A stretch of DNA of 64,000 nt, from contig NZ_CP014137.1 in assembly GCF_002291445.1 (NCBI RefSeq), positions 1,736,001 to 1,800,000 on the forward strand, in the 5' to 3' direction. The translations under genes and the position numbers were made by a program. Below are positions 8,090-15,447 of this stretch, in pieces. A model generated the notes under the pieces. It was not told the origin of the DNA, did not search any database, and was given only the letters and a program-made list of their open reading frames with translations. Every line of letters begins with the position of its first letter. Position 1 is the first letter of the stretch. Source of the DNA: Brenneria goodwinii (GTDB lineage Bacteria; Pseudomonadota; Gammaproteobacteria; Enterobacterales; Enterobacteriaceae).

Positions 8090-9307
8090 TTAACCCTGCA
8101 ACAGTTTCACCAACAACGACCCATTATACAATGCATCTTTCACCAATGCCGCGCCGGGCATCGTGCCTTGATTATAAAACTGGGTCGCTTCTACCTTAAT
8201 GTTGTGGCTATAAGGTGGAAAAGACTGCTGATGAATACATCCCATAATGGCCGGATATAAAATATTGGCGGCTTTATTTAGCGGAGAGCCGACCAAGATT
8301 TTATCGGGATTAAATAAATTAACCATAATGGCGACAATACGTCCGACGTTATGACCCACATCGTTAATAATATCTTTTGCCAACTGATCGCCTTTCAGGG
8401 CGACCTCGCAGAGGTTGTCGACCGTCAATGGCACGCCATGCAGCGATGAGCTCATTGAGGCGCTCATCCGCTGCTGCGCCAGTTCCAACATGCTTGCGGT
8501 ACTGGCAACCGTCTCAAGACAGCCGTGATTGCCGCAATAACAGCGCTTGCCATAGGGATCGACCTGCGTATGCCCTATTTCAACCAGGTTTCGGCTGCCC
8601 GCATGCAGAACGCGTCCGCCGGTAATCACCCCCGCCCCGACATTATGATCAATCACCACCTGAATCACATTCTGACAACCGCGTGAGGCGCCATACAATG
8701 CCTCAGCCATCGTCCAGGCGCAGATATCATGCTGTACGAAAACGGGTAATCCGGTTCGCTGCTCCAATGCCGGCCCTATCGCCATCTCTTCGACATCATA
8801 AAACGGCATCCGGTGGATAATGCCGGTGGTGGCATCGATCATGCCGGGCGCGGTAATCGCGATAGCGGTCAGGCGTTCCAGCCGATTTTGATAGCGAATA
8901 AAAAATTGATCGATTTCATTTAAAATGCGCTGCAGCAGCGGCTGTGGATGGTCTGCGGGAAGAGGAATACAATCTTCAACGACCAGTTTGCTGCTCAGAT
9001 CGCGCAGCGCCAAAGTGATAGAGTTATGATTGATGCGTGCGGAAAGAAAATGCCATGCCTGAGTGTCAAGAATCAGCCCAATGGCCGGCCGCCCCCGGCT
9101 GCCGACATCCTGATATTCCGTTTCCTGAACCAGATGGGCTTCCAGCAGTTCGCGGACGATTTTGGTGATGCTGGCCGGCGCCAATTGCGCGCGTTTAGAC
9201 AGTTCAATACGTGATATCGGGCCATATTTATCGATCAACCTGTATACAGCACCGGCATTCATTTGTTTAATCTGATCGATGTGTCCTGGCTGACCGTCGG
9301 CAATCAC
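8090..9307 (-). CDS. mlc: Global sugar-uptake repressor Mlc (ROK family)
   Basis: A 405-residue repressor, the usual length for Mlc. The N-terminus carries a winged HTH (GPISRIELSKRAQLAPASITKIVREL) at ~30-60, followed by the ROK sugar-kinase-like domain. The zinc site CYCGNHGCLE and the preceding GHTQVDP are intact, as needed for a functional ROK regulator. Mlc represses ptsG, ptsHI, manXYZ and malT, and is released when unphosphorylated EIIBC-Glc sequesters it at the membrane. Order bioD2-mlc-ynfL-ynfM matches E. coli. Orientation and spacing (782 bases including ynfL region spacing) suggest an own promoter. Confidence 0.95.
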   Translation of the reverse strand: MIADGQPGHIDQIKQMNAGAVYRLIDKYGPISRIELSKRAQLAPASITKIVRELLEAHLVQETEYQDVGSRGRPAIGLILDTQAWHFLSARINHNSITLALRDLSSKLVVEDCIPLPADHPQPLLQRILNEIDQFFIRYQNRLERLTAIAITAPGMIDATTGIIHRMPFYDVEEMAIGPALEQRTGLPVFVQHDICAWTMAEALYGASRGCQNVIQVVIDHNVGAGVITGGRVLHAGSRNLVEIGHTQVDPYGKRCYCGNHGCLETVASTASMLELAQQRMSASMSSSLHGVPLTVDNLCEVALKGDQLAKDIINDVGHNVGRIVAIMVNLFNPDKILVGSPLNKAANILYPAIMGCIHQQSFPPYSHNIKVEATQFYNQGTMPGAALVKDALYNGSLLVKLLQG

Positions 9308-9528
9308 AAAACTGGCTCCTACTCTTCATTGCGAGTACTGCTGATGGGGACCGGTCATACCCGTCATCCTTCAAATTGCAGCAGTCCTCGCCGCCCGTTG
9401 AAGTCTATCAGGTATGTCTACGCTATTTTTCACGCTGCAAAATAAAAAACTGAGGTTATGTTGGAGCTTTTTGTTAAAGCCGTCAAATATTTGATTCGTT
9501 ATGTGATTTAATGCACATATTGAAAATA

Positions 9529-10419
9529 TTATCGGTTGAGCATAAGCGAAATCAGTGTCTCCGCCGCCGTTTTTAATGGCCTATGCCGCGCCGTAACCAA
9601 CCACACCTCGGTAATCGCATCAATTTCCGCTAATTGTAAATATTTCACGCCATCAACTTTGATACGCATGAACGAGGCAGGAAGAATGGACACGCCTAAA
9701 CCGGATGACACCAGACCAACAATCGTCATGGCTTCACCGACTTCCTGAGTAATATAGGGCGTGATCCCGTATTTTTTCAGCAACGTCAGGGTTTCATCAT
9801 ACAGCGCCGTACCAACCGCCCGAGAGAAGAAAACAAAAGGTTCATTCGCCAACTGACTCACGCTGATGGGCCCTTTGGCTATGGCCAACGGGTGTTCCTC
9901 ATGCACTACCGCGACAAGCGCCTCATGCAGCAGCAACTGGTGCTCCAACGCATCGGGTAGCGGATTATTACGCATCACGCCGATATCAAGTTTACCATTC
10001 AGCAAAGGTTCGATTTGCTGCTTGGTATTCAATTCGATCATCTGAATGTGTACCTGCGGGAAGGACTGGCGGAACCGCAGCAGGCTACGGGACACTTTTT
10101 TGATGAAGGGAGCCGATGAAGTAAAACCAATAGTCAGCTCCCCTATTTCTCCCCGCTGTATTCGGGCGGCGCGTTCCGCCGCCTGATTGACCTGGGCGAT
10201 GATTGACCAGGCCTCTTTTAAAAACATTTCACCCGCCGGAGTCAAACGGACATTACGATTATTGCGCTCCAACAACTTCGCGCCGACCTGTTCCTCCAGA
10301 ATTTGTATTTGTTGGCTGAGAGGTGGTTGAGAAATAAGCAATTTCTCAGCTGCGCGACCAAAATGCAACTCTTCGGCAACGGCAATAAAATAGCGCAGAT
10401 GGCGTAGTTCGATATTCAT
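9529..10419 (-). CDS. ynfL: LysR-family transcriptional regulator YnfL
   Basis: A 296-residue LysR-type regulator. Residues 1-60 form the winged HTH (LRHLRYFIAVAEELHFGRAAEK followed by LLISQPPLSQQI), and residues ~90-296 form the periplasmic-binding-protein-like effector domain. It is divergent from ynfM across 98 bases, the standard arrangement for a LysR protein controlling a transporter. The inducer is not known. The intergenic region is AT-rich and contains several ATTA/TAAT motifs, which fits a T-N11-A LysR box, but I do not single one out. Confidence 0.9.
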   Translation of the reverse strand: MNIELRHLRYFIAVAEELHFGRAAEKLLISQPPLSQQIQILEEQVGAKLLERNNRNVRLTPAGEMFLKEAWSIIAQVNQAAERAARIQRGEIGELTIGFTSSAPFIKKVSRSLLRFRQSFPQVHIQMIELNTKQQIEPLLNGKLDIGVMRNNPLPDALEHQLLLHEALVAVVHEEHPLAIAKGPISVSQLANEPFVFFSRAVGTALYDETLTLLKKYGITPYITQEVGEAMTIVGLVSSGLGVSILPASFMRIKVDGVKYLQLAEIDAITEVWLVTARHRPLKTAAETLISLMLNR

Positions 10420-10517
10420 ATTTTATAAGTATTAATTATGATGACTAATATATTATACAAAACAATATTGCTCTTCTATGATCGCGCCATCTTTTCCTTT
10501 TTAAACTTGGAATTATT

Positions 10518-11807
10518 TTGAGTACCCCGTCAAACCCAGCATCAAACGCCGTGTCCGTCTCCCTCCTTGATGATGTGGAACCCCTTTCACCGAAACCGAC
10601 CGCTAATGGCAAAACCCCTTATATAAAACGTGGCACGCCGCAGTTTATGCGCGTCACACTGGCTCTGTTTTCAGCCGGCCTGGCTACCTTCGCCCTGCTT
10701 TATTGCGTACAGCCCTTATTACCGGTTCTTTCTCAGGCTTTTTCCATTTCTCCGGCAACCAGCAGTCTGTCGCTTTCGGTAGCGACGGGAACAATGGCCT
10801 GCGGGCTGCTGTTTACCGGCCCGCTGTCTGATACCGTCGGGCGCAAAAACGTAATGGTTGTGTCGCTAATGCTGGCGTCCATTTGCACCTTGATTTGCGC
10901 CTTTATGACCAGTTGGCAAGGCGTACTGATTATGCGGGCCATGATTGGTCTGTCGCTCAGCGGCGTCGCGGCGGTCGCGATGAGCTACCTGAGTGAAGAG
11001 ATCCACCCCAGCGTATTGGCCTTTTCCATGGGACTGTATATCAGCGGCAATTCGATTGGCGGCATGAGCGGTCGTCTGGTTAGCGGCGTGCTAAGCGACT
11101 ATTTCCCCTGGCGAATTTCTGTCGGCGCCATCGGTGTTCTGGCGTTAATTTCAGCGCTGACCTTCTGGAAAATTCTGCCGGCGTCGCGCCATTTCCGTCC
11201 GGGATCTTTGCGTCCTAAAGCCTTATTGCTGAATGCGAAACTGCACTGGCATGATGCCGGGTTGCCATTGCTGTTTTTAGAGGGCTTTTTGCTGATGGGG
11301 TCGTTTGTTACCCTCTTTAATTACATCGGCTATCGATTATTGGCTTCACCCTATCTGCTTAGTCAGGCCGTCGTCGGTCTGCTGTCGGTCGTTTATCTGA
11401 CCGGCACTTATAGCTCGCCGAAAGCCGGCGCATTAACGGCCCGTTATGGCCGGGGACCGGTACTGAGCATCTCCATCGCCATCATGCTGCTCGGCCTGCT
11501 CATTACCGCCTTTAGCCCGCTGTTGTGCGTTTTCCTCGGTATGATGATGTTTGCCGCCGGTTTCTTCGCTTCTCATGCCGTCGCCAGCGGTTGGATTGGT
11601 CAGCGTGCGCGCCGGGCAAAAGGCCAGGCGTCGTCCATGTATCTGTTTTCCTACTATTTCGGCTCTAGCCTGGCTGGGACCGTCGGCGGCGTATTCTGGT
11701 ACTCGTATGGCTGGGCGGGCATCACCGTCTTTCTGGCAACCCTACTGATTATTGCATTACTGGTCAGTTTCCGCTTGAAACAACTAGACGCCGCCCTGAG
11801 CGGCTAG
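10518..11807 (+). CDS. ynfM: MFS transporter YnfM
   Basis: A 429-residue 12-TM transporter of the major facilitator superfamily, close to E. coli YnfM (417). The cytoplasmic N-terminus (~1-45) is followed by twelve hydrophobic segments; loop 2-3 reads GPLSDTVGRKNVMVVSL, the MFS motif A. The predicted start is TTG at 10518 with GGAA six bases before it; no ATG upstream is in frame. YnfM is reported to be linked to arabinose export. Its stop codon TAG (11805-11807) overlaps the stop codon of the convergent effector gene: both use the palindrome CTAG at 11804-11807. Confidence 0.9.
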   Translation: MSTPSNPASNAVSVSLLDDVEPLSPKPTANGKTPYIKRGTPQFMRVTLALFSAGLATFALLYCVQPLLPVLSQAFSISPATSSLSLSVATGTMACGLLFTGPLSDTVGRKNVMVVSLMLASICTLICAFMTSWQGVLIMRAMIGLSLSGVAAVAMSYLSEEIHPSVLAFSMGLYISGNSIGGMSGRLVSGVLSDYFPWRISVGAIGVLALISALTFWKILPASRHFRPGSLRPKALLLNAKLHWHDAGLPLLFLEGFLLMGSFVTLFNYIGYRLLASPYLLSQAVVGLLSVVYLTGTYSSPKAGALTARYGRGPVLSISIAIMLLGLLITAFSPLLCVFLGMMMFAAGFFASHAVASGWIGQRARRAKGQASSMYLFSYYFGSSLAGTVGGVFWYSYGWAGITVFLATLLIIALLVSFRLKQLDAALSG

Positions 11808-14116
11808 GCATCAGAGTCGCTATCCGAAACGTTCAAATCCAGTTCACCGCTCCTGTTGCGAGAAATATACGTCGGAATGCCTTTCGCAACATTGCTATTA
11901 ATCGCTGATTTTGTATCGATAAATGCGTGAGCCGCTTTCGTTTGCCAGAAAGGTCCACGATGTTGATCGTCGGAGAACTGGAGCGCTTCGGCGCAAATGC
12001 CGCAGGGGCGCTTGGTACCCACGATGCGGTTTGATTCCAGCATTCTGCCCGTCTCGTTCTCAAAAGCCTGTTTTATCCGGCGTTCGGCATGCAGGTCAAT
12101 CTGCCGTCCCCCTCCCGTGAAGTGAAAATTTTCTGACGATACGCGAAAACGCCCTGCGGTGATGGCTTGAAGCACGGGATTCGCGTCAGGGGGCCAAACC
12201 GAACGATCATTAAGAATTTGCTCAAGCTGCGTCGCATGGCGCAGCCATCGGTCATTCATATCCAGATGGACTTTCCCCGCCTGTAGCTGCTTTTGCAGTT
12301 CTCCCTGCAACCCATTTTCGTTCAACAACATTCTAATTTTGCGATTCGTTCCTCGCGCGTTGGAGGAAATCCATATTTCATCGCTTGCGCGATCATAGTA
12401 CGCCTGAACTTCTCTGCCGCCAGGAAAGGCTTTCAGTAGCACCGAGCTCAGCCACCGCAATACCTGACGCTCACGATTGTCGGCATAGGAATGTGGCGCT
12501 CTGATTAACGCCGGGCTATTGGCGTATGTCGTTTCCAACGTTCTGGGCCCGCCAGAAATGCGTCCTACAGCGCCAGTTACAAGATGGGTGACATCAACCG
12601 TTTTATCCTTGTACTGCTGTTGAACTGTGATCCGATGTACCTGTTGTCCCAATGCCTGAGCGGGTGCCGACGATTTTCTCGGCTGATGATTTTGTTGCGT
12701 CAGGATTTTACGCCGCTTACTCGGTTCCGTGCTGACGGCGACTTCCTGCTTACGTTTAGGACCGATAGAGCGCAGCGATCGCATTGCCGCACGTTCGGCG
12801 TAAAGGTTGTCAATGACTTTGTTATCGACGGCTCGTATGCGGATCTGTTCGCTGTCCAATTTTCGCCTCAGCACGGTGATCGGCTGCGAACTGCCTAATG
12901 GCGTAATGACGTGGCGGGAGATGCCAAATCGCCGATCCACTATGTCGCCTGGATTTTTGTCGCATAGCTGGTCCAAGTGTCGGATAAATGCCGGAGCGTC
13001 AGCCAGGCTTTCATCCGGTTGCGCACGGCGAAAGCGTTCCAACTCGCTGGCCAATTGAGGTGCAAGATGCCTTTTCCACAAGGTTTGCAGGTATCTATCC
13101 CGGCGCGGCGCGGATAAAAACGCCGATCCGGCGTTACGGCGTGAGTCGGACATTTGGTCGAGAGTCTCTTCCAAGGAGGTTTGTGACGTTAATCGGATAT
13201 CCGCCAGACTACCGGAAGTATCAAGGCGGCGTAAAACCTGCACCGGAGCTGGCGTACCTGGCACCCGGATCGTGAATAACCGAATGTCCGCCACGTTGGT
13301 ATCCTGTGCTGAGCCGCACTTTTCAGCCTCGATAGTCAATTTATACAGCGCGTCGAGGAAATGGCCGCCAGTGACATCGAGTTTGCCCGGCAACTGGCGG
13401 TAAGCAGTATAGAGCGTCTGAAACTCTTGTTTACGCTTAGTGCTTTGCCATAATTTGCTCTGATGTGGGTAACTCATTGATTTCCCAAGGGCCGCCGCCG
13501 CTACGCCATGAGACTGGAAGGCGCTTTTTTCCATCTGCGCCATGATGCCGCGCATCTCGTTGCCATCGCCCGGTCGCTGTAGCCGGCGAAGATCGCGTAA
13601 TTCACCATCAATATCACGACGCAGCACATAAACATCGTCACCATGCCCCGGCACGCAAATACGAAAAAGCCGAATATCGTTACGTTCCGTAGGCAGTTGC
13701 ACGTTGATGAGCGGTGCAGCGGCATCCGTTAAATTACGGATCACACGCAGGAAGCCCGGGCCGGATAAGGATGGATTATATGTTGATAGCAGATCTTTAA
13801 ACTCTTCGCGGCGCTGCTGACTGCAATGCCACAGATCTTTTTCCACATTTGACTTTGAACGCTGGCGAACCGAGCGGCTTTGCGCCGCGACCACGCTTTT
13901 ATATGCTGAGGGCTCGCTCGATCCCTGTTCCCGCATTGCCAGTCGCTTTTTATACGGTTTGTCTTCATCACGTATTTGAATCGTCCCAAATTCCACAGCT
14001 GACAGCGTATTTTCCGCTGGCGGCGAGCGTCTTGTCCCGTTGCTCGGCGTTCTTTGCCGCTCTTCGTCTGAATGGATCCCTGCACTCACCAGATCTGCTC
14101 TTATCCCCACCCTCAT
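11804..14116 (-). CDS. Candidate secreted effector: triple-repeat protein with bipartite NLS and C-terminal deaminase-fold domain
   Basis: A 770-residue protein I cannot match to a named family. No signal peptide or membrane segment is visible. Residues ~1-90 are polar, rich in Ser, Arg and Gln, like type III secretion leaders. Residues ~94-450 hold three diverged repeats of ~125 residues: LW at 95, 222 and 346, a DIRLF..VPG strand at 147 and 277, and VLRR at 164, 294 and 415. Residues 454-470 contain KRK, ten residues, then KRRK, a classical bipartite nuclear signal. The C-terminal ~200 residues look like a zinc-dependent nucleoside/nucleic-acid deaminase: ISSN near 583-586, HAE at 676-678, and PCGIC with cysteines 705 and 708. 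The tail is acidic (SDSDSD). I chose the ATG at 14116: AGAGAG lies about ten bases before it, and the more upstream ATG at 14170 falls inside a hrp-box-like promoter. No immunity-like gene is adjacent, which argues against an interbacterial toxin. The target is unknown. Confidence 0.7.
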   Translation of the reverse strand: MRVGIRADLVSAGIHSDEERQRTPSNGTRRSPPAENTLSAVEFGTIQIRDEDKPYKKRLAMREQGSSEPSAYKSVVAAQSRSVRQRSKSNVEKDLWHCSQQRREEFKDLLSTYNPSLSGPGFLRVIRNLTDAAAPLINVQLPTERNDIRLFRICVPGHGDDVYVLRRDIDGELRDLRRLQRPGDGNEMRGIMAQMEKSAFQSHGVAAAALGKSMSYPHQSKLWQSTKRKQEFQTLYTAYRQLPGKLDVTGGHFLDALYKLTIEAEKCGSAQDTNVADIRLFTIRVPGTPAPVQVLRRLDTSGSLADIRLTSQTSLEETLDQMSDSRRNAGSAFLSAPRRDRYLQTLWKRHLAPQLASELERFRRAQPDESLADAPAFIRHLDQLCDKNPGDIVDRRFGISRHVITPLGSSQPITVLRRKLDSEQIRIRAVDNKVIDNLYAERAAMRSLRSIGPKRKQEVAVSTEPSKRRKILTQQNHQPRKSSAPAQALGQQVHRITVQQQYKDKTVDVTHLVTGAVGRISGGPRTLETTYANSPALIRAPHSYADNRERQVLRWLSSVLLKAFPGGREVQAYYDRASDEIWISSNARGTNRKIRMLLNENGLQGELQKQLQAGKVHLDMNDRWLRHATQLEQILNDRSVWPPDANPVLQAITAGRFRVSSENFHFTGGGRQIDLHAERRIKQAFENETGRMLESNRIVGTKRPCGICAEALQFSDDQHRGPFWQTKAAHAFIDTKSAINSNVAKGIPTYISRNRSGELDLNVSDSDSDA

Positions 14117-14158
14117 GCATCTATCTCTCTGTAATCCGCGGAATACCCCATTGAAGAT

Positions 14159-14186
14159 TAAGTGGTTCAATACAATAAGCCATTCC
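14159..14186 (-). promoter_or_regulatory. hrp-box-like (HrpL sigma factor) promoter
   Basis: Read on the minus strand, GGAATG, 15 bases, then CCACTTA. The HrpL consensus in soft-rot and related enterobacteria and in Pseudomonas is GGAAC(C/T)-N15/16-CCACNNA, so the -10 half is perfect, the spacing is exact, and the -35 half matches in four leading bases. It ends 42 bases before the chosen start of the deaminase-type gene. This supports expression with a type III secretion system. The mismatch in the -35 element keeps this below certain. Confidence 0.55.
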
Positions 14187-14290
14187 AGATAATGAGATAT
14201 TTATTTTGAACGCTGCAACTATCTTTACGACCTGATAAGACAAAATGTAAACACGATTGTTGCTGGAATCGATTTGGGATATATATATTA

Positions 14291-14309
14291 TGTATGTTGT
14301 AACTAAAAT
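14291..14309 (+). other. Replication terminator (Ter) site, Tus-binding
   Basis: TGTATGTTGTAACTAAAAT contains the GTATGTTGTAACTAA core of E. coli TerB without mismatch. It lies 13 bases upstream of the tus start, as TerB does in E. coli, so Tus bound here should also repress its own gene. By analogy with TerB, whose guanine at position 6 corresponds to base 14292, forks moving in the + direction of this window should be blocked. Confidence 0.93.
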
Positions 14310-14321
14310 GGTGTATGGATT

Positions 14322-15254
14322 ATGGATCGCTATTCACTTATTGATCGAATGAACCGCTGCTTTGTATCCCTGGAAGAAAAATTGGCGCTGATGCCGCCGC
14401 TGTTTTCCACGTTTCGCCTGCTGGCCGGCCGCGTTTATTCTTTGCCCGATATTGAAAAAGGCACCGAGCACGACGCCATCGCGCAAATTGAAGTCCGCCA
14501 GCATATAGGCCAGGCAGCTTGCGAGTTAGGGCTGGCGCACTTTCAGCGGTTATTTATCCACCACTACCCCGAAACCATTAGCAGTAAAGCCGCAATTCGG
14601 CTCCCCGGCGCGCTGTGCTTTTCTGTCGACCAACGTCAGTATCAGCAGGCGCAACAACTTATAACCGAGATAAACGCGCTGAAGAAAGAGCTGGAGCACA
14701 TTATCACCGTTGATTCGGGGTTAGCCCCTGAGCAACGTTTTGAGTTTGTACATAGCCATCTGCCGGGGCTGATCACGCTGAGCGCTTACCGCTCGTTAAT
14801 GCTTATAACCAGCCCGGCGTCTGTTCGCTTCGGCTGGGCCAATAAACATATCATCAAGAACATGACCCGCACCGAGTTATTGAACAAACTGGAAAAAAGC
14901 CTGAAAGCGGGCAAAAGCGCCGCGCCGTACAATAAAGAGCAGTGGGTTGAATTAATCGAACGGGAAATAGAGCAGGTACTGCGATTACCCGAACAGGCGG
15001 CATTGAAGATAAAGCGACCGGTGAAGGTCCAGCCGATTGCCAGAGTGTGGTATCCAAAGCAGCAAAAGCAGGTACAACACCCCTGCCCGTCGCCGCTGCT
15101 GGTATTGTGTCAGCAAGAGTTCGGAGGAGATGTCCCGGTTATTGGCGAGTTGCCTAACTATGACGCCGACAATATAAAGCATAAACATAAACCGCAGGCT
15201 AAGCCGCTGAGATTGCTGATACCCCGGCTGCATTTGTATACCGACGATAGATGA
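14322..15254 (+). CDS. tus: Replication terminus site-binding protein Tus
   Basis: A 310-residue DNA-binding protein, one residue from the E. coli length (309). It begins MDRYSLIDRMNRCFVSLEEKL, as Tus does, and contains the conserved interdomain blocks GALCFSVDQ and SVRFGWANKHII, the latter in the region that contacts the Ter core and holds the flipped cytosine. Tus halts DnaB in a polar manner at Ter sites to confine fork meeting to the terminus. The adjacent perfect Ter site and the following fumC gene reproduce the E. coli context. The presence of tus places this window in or near the terminus macrodomain. Confidence 0.96.
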   Translation: MDRYSLIDRMNRCFVSLEEKLALMPPLFSTFRLLAGRVYSLPDIEKGTEHDAIAQIEVRQHIGQAACELGLAHFQRLFIHHYPETISSKAAIRLPGALCFSVDQRQYQQAQQLITEINALKKELEHIITVDSGLAPEQRFEFVHSHLPGLITLSAYRSLMLITSPASVRFGWANKHIIKNMTRTELLNKLEKSLKAGKSAAPYNKEQWVELIEREIEQVLRLPEQAALKIKRPVKVQPIARVWYPKQQKQVQHPCPSPLLVLCQQEFGGDVPVIGELPNYDADNIKHKHKPQAKPLRLLIPRLHLYTDDR

Positions 15255-15407
15255 CGATCCTCGTCATGCTTCAAGCGGCAAGCGCGTTGGCAGCCCAGTC
15301 ATCCCTGTCTATGTTCATCGTGATTCCCTTCTGCATCCCGCCTTGCGCAGGTTGAATTAGCCAAATTCTAAAATGCCAATGATTACGATAATGATTGTTA
15401 TTTCTCT

Positions 15408-15433
15408 GCCTGCCGGCAATAATCCCGGCAGGC
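15408..15433 (-). terminator. Terminator-like hairpin between tus and fumC
   Basis: GCCTGCCGG (15408-15416) pairs with CCGGCAGGC (15425-15433) around an eight-base loop. It is 15 bases past the fumC stop and could also end tus transcription; flanks are AT-rich rather than a pure T-run. Confidence 0.65.
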
Positions 15434-15447
15434 AAGACATTAATGAA

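Noticed and set aside
11804..14116. Interbacterial polymorphic toxin interpretation of the deaminase gene
   Set aside because: No immunity gene, no Rhs, T6SS or CDI carrier domain, and the nuclear signal favours a host target.
14117..14170. Longer effector start (MNHLIFN...) at the ATG at 14170
   Set aside because: This codon lies inside the hrp-box-like promoter and has no ribosome-binding site; the ATG at 14116 has AGAGAG at suitable distance.
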